Shown: positions 23,576 through 32,024, numbered from the stretch's first letter. The stretch: DNA of 43,676 nt from an uncultured Rhodoblastus sp. (GCF_903903185.1 NZ_CAIUXT010000234.1:1-43676), one strand, 5' to 3'. The notes: generated by a model from the letters alone, not told the origin. A program made the numbers and translations.

Positions 23576-24514
23576 ATGACCAGCACGAAGGATCTTGGAT
23601 CGTCCGCGCCGCCGACGCCGCGCTTGCCCGCTCGGACCACTCCCGAGCCTTCGGCGGTGCTGGAACTCCTCAAGCCGATCACCTGGTTTCCGCCGATGTG
23701 GGCGTTTGCCTGCGGCGTCGTTTCCTCCGGTCAGCCCATCCTCGCCAACTGGCGGATCGCCCTGACCGGCATCGTGCTTGCCGGTCCGCTGGTCTGTGCG
23801 ATGAGCCAGGCGATAAACGATTGGTATGACCGCGACGTCGACGCCATCAATGAGCCGGACCGGCCGATACCCTCCGGGCGCATCCCCGGCCGATGGGGTC
23901 TGTATGTGGCCGGAATCTGGACCGTTCTGTCGCTGCTCGTGGCGACGACGCTCGGACCTTGGGTGCTGATTTCCGCCGCGGTCGGCATGGCGCTGGCATG
24001 GGCCTACAGCGCGCCGCCTTTCCGCCTCAAGCGCAACGGCTGGCTCGGCAATGCCGCCTGCGGCTTCTCTTACGAGGGTTTGGCCTGGATGACGGGCGCC
24101 GCGGCCATGCTCGGCGGCGCCCTGCCCCCGGCGCCGATCCTCTGGCTGGCGTTTCTTTACAGCGTCGGCGCGCACGGCATCATGACCCTGAACGACTTCA
24201 AGTCGATCAAGGGCGACCGGCAGATGGGGATCGACTCCGTTCCGGTCCTGCTGGGACCCGACGCCGCGGCCTGGGCGGCGAGCTTCGTCATGGCGGCTTC
24301 TCAGGTCGTCGTGATCGGACTCCTGATTTCCTGGGGCCATCCCTATTTCGCGGCGATCGTGGCGGCCCTGCTGCTGGGACAAATCGCCATGATGGCGAAG
24401 TTCATCGCCAGCCCCGTCGAGCGCGCGCTATGGTACAGCGGCTTCGGCGTGCCGCTCTATGTCCTCGGGATGATGGCGAGCGCCTTCGCCGTGCGCGCGG
24501 TTGGCGGCGGGTAG
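23576..24514 (+). CDS. bchG: Bacteriochlorophyll synthase BchG
   Basis: 312 residues, UbiA-type prenyltransferase with about eight or nine membrane helices. It attaches the geranylgeranyl or phytyl tail to bacteriochlorophyllide a in the cytoplasmic membrane. The substrate-binding motifs are N81DWYDRDVDAINEPDRPIPS and D207FKSIKGDRQMGIDSVP. LLKPITWFPPMWAFACGVVSSG near the N-terminus is characteristic of BchG/ChlG rather than UbiA. ATG 23576 has GAGAAG nearby; ATG 23561 is in frame. In most purple bacteria bchG is followed by bchP inside a large photosynthesis cluster. Here the next gene is an unrelated lipoprotein, so the cluster is split. Confidence 0.93.
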   Translation: MTSTKDLGSSAPPTPRLPARTTPEPSAVLELLKPITWFPPMWAFACGVVSSGQPILANWRIALTGIVLAGPLVCAMSQAINDWYDRDVDAINEPDRPIPSGRIPGRWGLYVAGIWTVLSLLVATTLGPWVLISAAVGMALAWAYSAPPFRLKRNGWLGNAACGFSYEGLAWMTGAAAMLGGALPPAPILWLAFLYSVGAHGIMTLNDFKSIKGDRQMGIDSVPVLLGPDAAAWAASFVMAASQVVVIGLLISWGHPYFAAIVAALLLGQIAMMAKFIASPVERALWYSGFGVPLYVLGMMASAFAVRAVGGG

Positions 24515-24667
24515 CGCGGGGCTGCGGGGAAGCAACGCGCAGGGGCCGCAAAAAATCCCCTCCCGCGCGAGCGCGGCAAGACGGGCTTCAAACTTCGCCT
24601 CCCGCCCGATTACGTTCGACTAAAACCTTGTCAACATGATAGAACCAGCCTCCACTGGAGCATGATC

Positions 24668-25201
24668 ATGCGCGCAACCTTGCCTACTTTTGCCCTGGCC
24701 GCCGCGATAGCGCTGGCCGGTTGCGCCACGCGCCCCGCGAGCGTCGAAAACGGCGCAGGTCCGCTGGCGCTGGAGCGCGACTTTTCGGGACGGACCTATG
24801 CGACCGGCTATTTCAGCAATACGATCACCGGCCTTCGTCGCGATTTCAAGGTCACCCTCGATGGCGCCAGCCAGGGAGGCGCCTTCGTGCTTACCGAGCG
24901 CTTCGTCTATGCGGACGGCGAAAAGGGCGTCAAGACGTGGCGCTTTCACAGCCTTGGCGATGGACGCTACCGGGGAACGCGCGAGGACGTCGTCGGCTTC
25001 GCGGATGTCGCCAGAGACGGCGCCGCCATCCGACTGTCCTACGATGTCGACTTGCCGGGCGACGGCGGACCTACGAGGGTCCACTTTGAAGATATCCTCG
25101 TTCGAACTGCGAACGGGAAAGTGGTGAACAACGCCGTCGTATCGAAGTTCGGCGTGCCCGTGGGCGTTGTCGACCTGCGATTCTCGCGCAACCCCTCGTA
25201 G
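24668..25201 (+). CDS. DUF3833-family lipoprotein
   Basis: 177 residues. A lipoprotein signal ends in LAGC-AT, giving the acylated cysteine near residue 18. The remainder (GRTYATGYFSNTITGLRRDF, FVLTERFVYADGEKGVKTWR, VVSKFGVPVGVVDLRFSR) matches DUF3833, a lipocalin-like beta-rich family of unknown role. GGAG is 7 bases before ATG 24668; ATG 24662 is too close to it. The gene is 153 bases after bchG, and whether it is co-transcribed is unclear. Confidence 0.85.
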   Translation: MRATLPTFALAAAIALAGCATRPASVENGAGPLALERDFSGRTYATGYFSNTITGLRRDFKVTLDGASQGGAFVLTERFVYADGEKGVKTWRFHSLGDGRYRGTREDVVGFADVARDGAAIRLSYDVDLPGDGGPTRVHFEDILVRTANGKVVNNAVVSKFGVPVGVVDLRFSRNPS

Positions 25202-25393
25202 CCGTGCGACCGGCCGCGGCTGGACAGGCTGTTGCGTCGATGGCCCCGCCAACCGCAGGCGGTCGCGGATCTTCGCTCCCGCCGCGCGGCGCCCATCGCA
25301 AGGGATTTCGTCGGCGATCCTGCCGGGCGCGAGAGATGTTTGTTAACCGGCATAGGCGTTTAATGCGCGGTCTTGCCATTTCAAAGAGGCTTC

Positions 25394-26101
25394 ATGACAA
25401 TCTCGAATTTTCGCGTCGCGCTGGCGGCGATGTCTGCCGCCTGTCTGTGCGCAGAACCCGCGCGCGCCGACGATCTGCCCTTGCCCGCGCCGCTGAGCGG
25501 CCTCGGCAGCCTGCCACCCCCGCAAAACTGGCTGCTGCCGAATTACAAGAACCTGAGCGCGCCCTACAATTGGAGCGGATTCTTCGTCAAGCCGCTCGTC
25601 GCCTACCAAACCGCGCAATTCCAGGGCGCCGGCGGCCGTTACCTGAAAAATGCGCAGGGCGTAACCTTTGGCGCGGAGACGGGTTATAATTTCCAGGCCG
25701 GAAATCTGGTTTTCGGACCGTCCGTCGATCTTTCCTATTCGCTGATGCAGGCCGACGCCAATACCCCCTTCGCCAATGTGACCAAAGCCGACATTGGCTG
25801 GGTCGGTTCGGCCCGGGCGAGCGCGGGATATGCGTTCGACCGGTTCATGATCTATGGAACCGGCGGTTTCGCCTTCGCCCAGACGACAATCGAAGGGCCC
25901 TTCGCCTCCAATACCCAAACCCTGCCCGGCTGGGTCGCCGGCGGCGGCATCCAATACCTCTGGAGCGAGAAAGACGTTTTCAGGATCGGATATCGGCGAA
26001 TCCAGCTCCAGAACATGGATTTTGACGCCCTGCCCCTCCGGCAGACCAAGGTCGGCGTCGCTATGGACGTCATCACCGCCGGTTTCTATTTCAAGTTTTA
26101 G
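25394..26101 (+). CDS. Outer-membrane beta-barrel protein
   Basis: 235 residues. The signal peptide (FRVALAAMSAACLCAEPARA) is followed by a ~35-residue proline-rich segment (LPLPAPLSGLGSLPPPQNW) and an OmpA/Omp31-type barrel: WSGFFVKPLVAYQ, VTFGAETGYNFQ, GSARASAGYAFDRFMIYG, GWVAGGGIQYLW and the terminal strand TAGFYFKF ending in Phe. It is a relative of the protein at 12283, with the same DRFMIYGTGGFAFA-like strand pattern. GAGG is 4 bases before ATG 25394. No transport function is assigned. Confidence 0.82.
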   Translation: MTISNFRVALAAMSAACLCAEPARADDLPLPAPLSGLGSLPPPQNWLLPNYKNLSAPYNWSGFFVKPLVAYQTAQFQGAGGRYLKNAQGVTFGAETGYNFQAGNLVFGPSVDLSYSLMQADANTPFANVTKADIGWVGSARASAGYAFDRFMIYGTGGFAFAQTTIEGPFASNTQTLPGWVAGGGIQYLWSEKDVFRIGYRRIQLQNMDFDALPLRQTKVGVAMDVITAGFYFKF

Positions 26102-26198
26102 CGCGGACCGCGCCGGCGGGGGAAGCCGAAATTGTCGATATCCGACATTGAGCGGCATGGATTATCGCGTATTCTCCCCGCGTGAGAGGAACGCGCAC

Positions 26199-26738
26199 AT
26201 GCAGATACATCTCGTCCTTACCGTCATCGGCCGCGATCGTCCGGGTCTGGTGAGCAGACTGGCCGAAACGGTCGCCGCAGGCGGCGGCAATTGGCTTGAC
26301 ACGCGCATGGCGCGCCTTTCCGGCCAGTTCGCCGGCATGTTGCTGGTCTCCATCGCGCCGGAAAAAGCGGACGCGCTCGTCGAATCGCTGCGCAAACTGG
26401 ACGCGCAGGGACTTCGCTTCATCATCGAGAAATGCGACGCGCCGGCGCAGATCGGCGGCCGCACGCTGCGGCTCGATCTGGTCGGCCTCGACCGGCCCGG
26501 CATCATCCGCGACATTTCGCAGGTGCTCGCGGCCCATAATGTCAGCATCGCCGAACTCGAAAGCGAATGCGTGAGCGGGTCGTTCTCGGGCGAAGCCATG
26601 TTCAAGGCCAACGCCCGGCTGACATTGCCCGACGACCTGCCGGTCGAACTGCTCCGCCAGCACCTCGAAGAACTCGCCGACGAGTTGATGGTCGATCTTT
26701 CGCTCGACGCCAATTCGGCGCTGGTTCATTCCGGCTGA
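26199..26738 (+). CDS. GcvR-like protein with two ACT domains
   Basis: 179 residues, two tandem ACT domains: HLVLTVIGRDRPGLVSRLAE (~3-80) and LRLDLVGLDRPGIIRDISQV (~90-175). The RDRPGL/LDRPGI turns are the amino-acid-binding corners. The arrangement matches the glycine cleavage system repressor family (GcvR), whose members act by protein-protein contact, without a DNA-binding domain. GAGAGGA is 8 bases before ATG 26199. No gcv operon or GcvA is present nearby, so the target is open. Confidence 0.83.
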   Translation: MQIHLVLTVIGRDRPGLVSRLAETVAAGGGNWLDTRMARLSGQFAGMLLVSIAPEKADALVESLRKLDAQGLRFIIEKCDAPAQIGGRTLRLDLVGLDRPGIIRDISQVLAAHNVSIAELESECVSGSFSGEAMFKANARLTLPDDLPVELLRQHLEELADELMVDLSLDANSALVHSG

Positions 26739-26786
26739 AGCGGCCCCGACGAAACAAGGCTCGCGCTTGCCAAGGGCCGGGCGGCC

Positions 26787-27563
26787 TCAGATTCCGGCAT
26801 ACCATTCATAGCCGCGATCCGGCCAGTAGCCGCCTTTGCCGCGACCGATGCGGTCGAACCGCTCCACCAGTTCGATGCGCATCACATATTTGGCCTGCTT
26901 GTAACCCAGTTGCCGTTCGACCCGCAGCCGAACGGGGGCGCCATGACCGACCGACAGGGCCTCGCCATTGAGGCTATGAGCGAGAATGGTCTGGGGATGA
27001 AAGGCGTCGACGAGATCGATGCTTTCGTAATATTGGCCGGTCCCATCGGCGGCGCGCTCGTAGAAATCGGCGCAGTGGAACACCACGAAACGCGCCGCCG
27101 GCAGCGGCGCCGCGCGCTTGAGAATTTCCGCGAGCGGCGTCCCCTGCCATTGGCCGATGGCGCTCCAGCCCTCGACGCAATCGTGGCGGGTGATCTGCGT
27201 GCGCTGCGGCAGGGCGTGCAGATCCGCAAGCGACAAGGACAGCGGGGTCGCCACCAGGCCTTCGACCTGCAACCGCCAAGTGGCGAAATCCCCGGCGAGC
27301 AGCGCCTCGTATTCCGTGGTGTCGGGCATGTGCGTGCCATTGACCTTGAAGACCGGCGAAATGTCCTTCGCGGAAAATTCCCGTGCCAGCGCATTGCGGC
27401 CAAGCAGGCGCTGCGCGCCATAGGTCAGGCTCTGTGCATGGGCGATCAGTTCCTCGAAGCTCGCGGCGTCGGCGGGGCGGCCGGAAAAGCCCAGCGCGGC
27501 GGCGCCGAGACCCAAGGCGCCGAGCCCGAGGAATTTGCGACGAGGGATCAGAAGTCGGCTCAT
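26787..27563 (-). CDS. Periplasmic molybdopterin oxidoreductase (sulfite oxidase/MsrP family)
   Basis: 258 residues. The Tat signal RRKFLGLGALGLGAAALGF shows export in folded form with cofactor. The oxidoreductase molybdopterin-binding domain follows; C129 in the motif TRHDCVEGW is the predicted molybdenum ligand, and SLNGEALSVGHGAPVRLRVE is a second family signature. Related proteins include MsrP (methionine sulfoxide reductase) and other YedY-like enzymes, but sequence details around the cysteine differ from MsrP, so the substrate is undefined. Its ATG overlaps the end of the upstream cytochrome b gene by 4 bp, so the two are co-translated and probably form one electron-transfer pair. Confidence 0.85.
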   Translation of the reverse strand: MSRLLIPRRKFLGLGALGLGAAALGFSGRPADAASFEELIAHAQSLTYGAQRLLGRNALAREFSAKDISPVFKVNGTHMPDTTEYEALLAGDFATWRLQVEGLVATPLSLSLADLHALPQRTQITRHDCVEGWSAIGQWQGTPLAEILKRAAPLPAARFVVFHCADFYERAADGTGQYYESIDLVDAFHPQTILAHSLNGEALSVGHGAPVRLRVERQLGYKQAKYVMRIELVERFDRIGRGKGGYWPDRGYEWYAGI

Positions 27564-28435
27564 GGGAGGCTCCCGTCGGGATCTTGCGAAACAATCTTGA
27601 GTTTGCCGGTGATCATCGAGCGGATCTCGTTGATCGGACCGGCGAGAACCACCATGGCGAGATGGACGAGGACGAACAGGACGATGAGATTGGCGGCGAT
27701 GAAATGCAGAGTTCGCGCCGATTGCCGGCCGCCGAACAGGTCGATCAGCCAGGGAAAGATCGCATCGAGGCCCGGCGACATGGTCATGCCGGTCAGCGCG
27801 ACCAGGGGCAGCAGCAGGCCGATCACGCCGAGATAGGCGAGCTTTTGCAACGGATTGTAATGGCGCGCCGCTTCACCCTGCGGAAATTGCAGCTTGAGAT
27901 GATGGATGACATCGCTCAGCAGGGCGCTTGGCCGCAATTGCGCGGGGCTCGGCACAAGGTCGCGGCGCAGATGGCCGTTGATCAGGCCGAAGGCGTAATA
28001 GGCGGCGAGATTGGCGACAAAAAGCCAGGCGAAGAAAAAGTGCCATCGCCGGGCAATCGATAAATCGCGGGAGGCGGGCAAGGTCGCCCAATAGGGAAAG
28101 GCGCGTTGATGCCAATCGCCATCGTCGTCGCGGACCGCGCCGAGCACGCCGGTTGTGTCGAGAGTGGTCGCTTCACCGAAACGGACAAATCCCTTTGGCG
28201 GGCCAGACTCGCGCGACTCCGCGCCGATTTCGAAGGCCGGACGGTCTGCGTCCGCTCCATATTGGCCCCAGTAGAGCGCCGGATGGGCCATGAAAATATT
28301 CAGACCGCTCATCAGCAGGCCAAAGATGCACAGGGCGTTGAGCCAATGGGTGAGGCGCGTGACAAGCGCATGACGCGGCACGAAAACTGTTTTTCGATGC
28401 GGCGCGGCGGGGGCAAGCGCGAGAGATTCGGTCAT
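27560..28435 (-). CDS. Cytochrome b (b/b6 domain) membrane partner of the Mo enzyme
   Basis: 291 residues with four or five membrane helices. Histidines likely to bind two b hemes are in TRLTHWLNALCIF, ARRWHFFFAWLFVANL and TLHFIAANLIVLFVLVHLAM. A ~100-residue periplasmic loop (YGADADRPAFEIGAES and onwards) separates helices one and two, as in thiosulfate-reductase or hydrogenase-type cytochrome b. It would pass quinol electrons to the molybdenum enzyme, or accept them from it. ATG 28435 is chosen by homology; its ribosome-binding site is weak. The MxKDx gene lies 76 bases upstream on the same strand. Confidence 0.82.
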   Translation of the reverse strand: MTESLALAPAAPHRKTVFVPRHALVTRLTHWLNALCIFGLLMSGLNIFMAHPALYWGQYGADADRPAFEIGAESRESGPPKGFVRFGEATTLDTTGVLGAVRDDDGDWHQRAFPYWATLPASRDLSIARRWHFFFAWLFVANLAAYYAFGLINGHLRRDLVPSPAQLRPSALLSDVIHHLKLQFPQGEAARHYNPLQKLAYLGVIGLLLPLVALTGMTMSPGLDAIFPWLIDLFGGRQSARTLHFIAANLIVLFVLVHLAMVVLAGPINEIRSMITGKLKIVSQDPDGSLP

Positions 28436-28511
28436 GGGAGCGGCCCGACAAGCAATGGAAACAAGACGCCCATGCAAGAAAACACGCATGGACGCCTTTC
28501 GTTATAGCGCC

Positions 28512-28757
28512 TTACTTGGCGCCTTTCATGGCGTCGCCTTTCATGGCGTCGCCTTTCATCGCGTCGCCTTTCATGGCGTCGCCCTTCATGGCGTCGCCCT
28601 TCATCTTGTCGGCCTTCATGGCGTCGCCCTTCATCGCGTCGCTTTTCATGGCGTCGCCCTTCATCGCATCCTCGGCAAAGGAAGGGGCGCTGAAGATTGC
28701 CGCCGAAGCGAACAAAGCGCAGGCGGCGAAGCGGGTGGCGAAGGTTTTGGCGTTCAT
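28512..28757 (-). CDS. Secreted pentapeptide MxKDx-repeat protein
   Basis: 81 residues. A signal peptide (TRFAACALFASAAIFSAPSFA) is followed by ten tandem pentapeptides of the form A-M-K-G-D, with variants S, A and one KMKGD. This is the 'pentapeptide MXKDX repeat' family, found in Burkholderiales and Hyphomicrobiales, of unknown function. The mature peptide is almost only Ala, Met, Lys, Gly and Asp. The methionines could be oxidised or bind metal. AGGAG is 8 bases before ATG 28757. It heads the cytochrome b and molybdopterin gene pair. Confidence 0.9.
   Translation of the reverse strand: MNAKTFATRFAACALFASAAIFSAPSFAEDAMKGDAMKSDAMKGDAMKADKMKGDAMKGDAMKGDAMKGDAMKGDAMKGAK
28518..28667 (-). repeat. 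Ten tandem 15-bp repeats coding MxKDx
   Basis: The unit on the plus strand is close to GCGTCGCCTTTCATG. Ten units follow each other with few differences, so copy number is likely to vary between strains by slippage. Confidence 0.9.
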
Positions 28758-29083
28758 GGGTATTCTCCTGTTTGAAACGATTTATATTGCCGGGGGCGGC
28801 GTCCCGGAAACGGGACTTCGACTGGAGAGGCCGTCGCATGTGTTTCGATTTCGCGCCGACGCCTTTTTCGCTGAGGGGCGAAGCTCCGGCGCCCCTCGTC
28901 CTTTCAATGACGGCTTTGCTAGCGTTTTCGCCGCCATCCATGGTGTTAACGTTCCTGAACGGGAATTGTTACGTCCGCCGTCTCGATGTGGATGGTATTT
29001 CGAAATTTTCTTTCCGTCCTGGCTGCTGGACTGGATTATTTTGCCGTACATATAGGACGGATCGTCGGTAAATGGAGAAAATC
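28758..29083. other. Divergent intergenic region
   Basis: These 326 bases separate the MxKDx gene (minus) from the DUF779 gene (plus) and must hold both promoters. No gene, no repeat and no clear -35/-10 pair was found. Bases near 29030-29060 are AT-rich (GGATTATTTTGCCGTACATATAGG) just before the DUF779 gene. Confidence 0.35.
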
Positions 29084-29470
29084 ATGCCCGCGCCCGCACG
29101 CGTTGAAGCGACGGCCGAAACGCTTTCGTGGATCGCCCGTCTCGAAACCAAACACGGTCCGTTGGCGTTTTATCAATCCGCCGGCTGCTGCGAAGGCTCC
29201 GCCCCGATTTGTTCGCCCAGAGACGAGGTCTGGCTCGGCCCGGAAACAATCGTGCTGGGCGAAATCGGCGGCTGCCCCTTCTACATCCGGGCCAATCAAT
29301 TCGAATATTGGCGTCATACGCAGATCATCGTCGATGTCATCGAGGGCGGCAGCAATGGTCTTTCCATCGAGAGTCCCGAGGGAATAAGCTTTCACACGCG
29401 ATCCCGCGTTTTTACCGACGCCGAATGCGGGGCGCTGGCGGCGCTCGGCGAACCGCCAAGGGCGGCGTGA
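29084..29470 (+). CDS. DUF779-family protein
   Basis: 128 residues. It has the DUF779 pattern: HGPLAFYQSAGCCEGSAPIC, then GEIGGCPFYIRANQFEYWRH and IIVDVIEGGSNGLSIESPEG, with FHTRSRVF at the end. The conserved cysteine cluster (GCC...C...GC) suggests metal binding or redox chemistry. The family is usually found next to an acetaldehyde-type dehydrogenase gene; none is present here. GGAG is 6 bases before ATG 29084, a better start than 29072. It ends 20 bases before the convergent histidine kinase gene. Confidence 0.87.
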   Translation: MPAPARVEATAETLSWIARLETKHGPLAFYQSAGCCEGSAPICSPRDEVWLGPETIVLGEIGGCPFYIRANQFEYWRHTQIIVDVIEGGSNGLSIESPEGISFHTRSRVFTDAECGALAALGEPPRAA

Positions 29471-29490
29471 AGCCTGGCGCCCGCTGGTCT

Positions 29491-30846
29491 TCAGGCGCTG
29501 CCGACGACGCGCAGGCTAACCCTCAGCCCACCGAGCGGCGAACGGGAAAACGCCATGTTCCAGCCATAGGCGTCCAGAATGTCCTGGGCGAGAGCGAGGC
29601 CGAGGCCGGCGCCGCCGCCATGGTCGAGGCGCCCGCCACGCTGGCGGACCAGGGCTTCATGGTCCGGATCGAGGCCCGGACCGTCATCCTCGATCGCAAT
29701 GACCGGGCGTCCTGCGTCGTCGGCGCAGGAGACGCGAACCCGCGTCGAGGCATGGCGCGCGGCGTTGTCGAGCAGATTGCCGAGCAGTTCGGTCAGGTCC
29801 ATGCGTTCGATCGGCGCGACGGCGGCGCCGGCGATTTCGTTTTCAAAACTGATTTCTTCGCCTCGATTCGTTCGGCTCAGAGTTCGGATCAGAGCCTCGA
29901 CGATTTCGCGCAGCGGCGTCGCCGGGAGTCCGCGTCGCGTCGCCGGGCCCTGGACGCGGGCGCGGGCCAGTTCACGCTCGACATGGCGGCGCATGGACTC
30001 GCCTATCTCCTCCAGAGACCCGGCGACTTCGCCGTCGCCACCCTCGCGAAGCCTGCGGGCGTCGCCCGCCAAAGCCGCCAACGGCGTTTTCAGACCATGG
30101 GCGAGATCGGCGGCGCGGCCGCGCGCGCGCTCCAGTTCCTTCTCCTGCGCGTCGAGCAGCGCATTGACTTCGCGAACGAGCGGCAGGACTTCGTCCGGCG
30201 CGTCGAGCGACAGCCGCTGGCGACCGCCGCTGATGGCGTCGGCGACTTCGCGCCGCAAACGGATCAGCGGTCGAAGGCCGAGACTGAGCTGGAGCCAGGT
30301 CGCCAGCGCCAGGACCAGGGCGAGCAGGACGAGGCCCGGCACGAGATCGGCGAGGAAGGCGTCGCGCGCCCGGCGCAGCCGCGTCAGGTCGCTCGCGACA
30401 AAAACCCGCGCCGTCTGGCGCCTGCCCCGAGCGGAAAATTCCACCCGGCGTTCGGCGACCAACAGCAGCTTGCCGCCGGGTCCGGCGATCTGATGATAAT
30501 GGGTCTGTCCTTCGCTCAAGCGGTCGGAGGGCGGCGCCAGCGCAAAATCCCATAAGGAGCGGGACCGCAAGAGGCCTGAAGGCGTGTCGATCTGCCAATA
30601 GAGTCCCGACAGCGGTTCGTTGAACCGGGGGTCGGGCGGCGGTCTGACCAGCGCGATCGCGCCGCCGGGGTCGATATCGAGGCCGCCGACGATCTGCCGG
30701 AGGTCGACGTCGAGGTCGTCCGACAAGGTGCGGTAGACGTGCCGCTCGAACAGCAGCGTCAAGCCGGCGCCTGAAAAAGCCAGCGCGACCGTTATGGCCA
30801 GCGCGCCGGCCAGCGCCAGCCGGAGGCGGAGCGAACGGCGGATCAC
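29491..30846 (-). CDS. Sensor histidine kinase of a PepSY-linked two-component system
   Basis: 451 residues. Membrane helices at ~8-30 and ~168-190 flank a ~135-residue periplasmic sensor domain. A HAMP-like linker follows, then the phosphoacceptor H250 in DLAHGLKTPLAAL, the N box LTELLGNLLDNAARHA, and the G boxes DDGPGLD and GGGAGLGLALAQDI. The layout is PhoQ/TctE-like. The start is GTG 30846, overlapping the response regulator stop as GTGA, so translation is coupled. The stimulus is not visible; linkage to two PepSY proteins suggests a periplasmic signal. Confidence 0.9.
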   Translation of the reverse strand: MIRRSLRLRLALAGALAITVALAFSGAGLTLLFERHVYRTLSDDLDVDLRQIVGGLDIDPGGAIALVRPPPDPRFNEPLSGLYWQIDTPSGLLRSRSLWDFALAPPSDRLSEGQTHYHQIAGPGGKLLLVAERRVEFSARGRRQTARVFVASDLTRLRRARDAFLADLVPGLVLLALVLALATWLQLSLGLRPLIRLRREVADAISGGRQRLSLDAPDEVLPLVREVNALLDAQEKELERARGRAADLAHGLKTPLAALAGDARRLREGGDGEVAGSLEEIGESMRRHVERELARARVQGPATRRGLPATPLREIVEALIRTLSRTNRGEEISFENEIAGAAVAPIERMDLTELLGNLLDNAARHASTRVRVSCADDAGRPVIAIEDDGPGLDPDHEALVRQRGGRLDHGGGAGLGLALAQDILDAYGWNMAFSRSPLGGLRVSLRVVGSA

Positions 30847-31505
30847 GCGACATCTTCCGGCATCAGATAGCCGAAACCGCGCCGCGTCTCGATCCATTGG
30901 GCGCCGAGTTTTCTGCGCACTCGCCCAATCAGCACTTCAATGGCGTTGGACGATTGCTCGTCCTGACCGTAAACGTTTTCAATCAGTTCCTGCTGTGGCA
31001 CGACCCGGCCCCGGCGCAGCATCAGATAGGCGACCAGACGATATTCGAGCGGCGACAGCTCGACCGGCGCGCCGCCGACGCTCACCTTCATCGCGCGTTC
31101 GTCAAGCTGGAGTTCGCCGACGCAGGCTACGGAGGCGGCGTGGCCGGCGGAACGGCGAATGACCGAGCGCAACCGCGCCAGTAGTTCCTCCATGCGGAAC
31201 GGCTTGGCGAGATAATCGTCGGCGCCGGCGTCGATTCCCTCGACCTTCTCGCTCCATGAGCTGCGCGCGGTCAGCACCAGCACGGGGGTCGTCCGGTTGC
31301 CGGCGCGCCAGCGCTTGAGCACGGCAAGGCCGTCCATGCCCGGCAGGCCGAGGTCGAGCACGACCGCGACATAATCCTCGGTGTCGCCGAGAAACCAGGC
31401 GTCCTCGCCATTTTTCGCGCGCTCGACCAGATAGCCGGCGGCGAGCAGCGCACGCTCGACGTCGCGCGCGATCCGGTCGTCGTCTTCGACCAAAAGGATG
31501 CGCAT
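30843..31505 (-). CDS. OmpR/PhoP-family response regulator
   Basis: 220 residues. The receiver domain has the acidic pair in VEDDDRIA, phospho-acceptor D51 in VVLDLGLPGMDG and the lysine in YLAKPFRMEEL. The winged-helix effector domain is seen as LSPLEYRLVAYLMLRRGRVV and SNAIEVLIGRVRRKLG, ending with IETRRGFGYLM. It is the cognate regulator of the downstream kinase. Its ATG overlaps the stop of the PepSY gene by one base, so PepSY, regulator and kinase form one operon. Confidence 0.94.
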   Translation of the reverse strand: MRILLVEDDDRIARDVERALLAAGYLVERAKNGEDAWFLGDTEDYVAVVLDLGLPGMDGLAVLKRWRAGNRTTPVLVLTARSSWSEKVEGIDAGADDYLAKPFRMEELLARLRSVIRRSAGHAASVACVGELQLDERAMKVSVGGAPVELSPLEYRLVAYLMLRRGRVVPQQELIENVYGQDEQSSNAIEVLIGRVRRKLGAQWIETRRGFGYLMPEDVA

Positions 31506-31813
31506 CAGTCGTCCCCGGCGTCCATGATTGCCCCCGTCGCCGCATCGACCGTGACCTCGCGCAGACGGCCCCGCGAGTCCAGCACGCGAAACTCATAGAC
31601 CCAGAGTCCGTGCTCGCGCTCAAGCTTGATCTTGACGATCTCGCCGGGCATGCGGAGGCGCAGGCCGGCGACGATGTCTTCGAGCGGACGGATGGCGCCG
31701 CTCTTTACCGCCGCCTGCGCTTCATCCTGATCGCGCCGCGACTCGTCGGCTGGCGCGGCGGCGGCGAACAGCAGCAGGCACAGCGCAAGGAGAGCAGGAG
31801 GCGACCGTGACAT
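31505..31813 (-). CDS. Exported PepSY-domain protein
   Basis: 102 residues. A signal peptide (ALLALCLLLFAAAAPA) is followed by one PepSY domain with IVAGLRLRMPGEIVKIKLER and YEFRVLDSRGRLREVTVDA, ending DAATGAIMDAGDD. Small PepSY proteins occur widely in operons with PhoP/PhoQ-like systems and are thought to modulate the sensor or a periplasmic partner. The start at 31813 is set by the signal peptide; an in-frame ATG at 31843 would add ten residues. It is the first gene of the operon. Confidence 0.85.
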   Translation of the reverse strand: MSRSPPALLALCLLLFAAAAPADESRRDQDEAQAAVKSGAIRPLEDIVAGLRLRMPGEIVKIKLEREHGLWVYEFRVLDSRGRLREVTVDAATGAIMDAGDD

Positions 31814-31839
31814 GAAAATGGGAGACCCGGGGTTCCAGA

Positions 31840-31882
31840 GCATATTGCCGAAAAGTTGCAGACTTTTCGGAAAAGAATATGC
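31840..31882. repeat. Cruciform intergenic repeat of the Hyphomicrobiales type
   Basis: Outer arms GCATATT (31840-31846) and AATATGC (31876-31882) enclose an inner hairpin CCGAAAAGT / ACTTTTCGG (31848-31856, 31862-31870). It is the same shape as the element at 11898 and resembles the very common GAGCATGATC-type repeats of this order. It lies in the divergent control region of the two PepSY transcripts and overlaps the leader of the minus-strand operon. Confidence 0.7.
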
Positions 31883-32024
31883 GGTTAAACAACGCGCGGA
31901 TCATCCCACATCCCAAATGACAAATCGCTGACATGGATCATCAGCAGGCCGTCATCGGCTTTCCTTCATACCCCTCGTCATTGCCCGGGCAGTGAAGCCG
32001 GGCGCGAATGGAAAGGGATGAAAA

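Noticed and set aside
28434..28775. Plus-strand open frame across the MxKDx repeats, rich in FHGVAFHGVAL-like repeats
   Set aside because: It is the antisense shadow of the 15-bp repeat. The minus frame has a signal peptide, a good ribosome-binding site and a known family.
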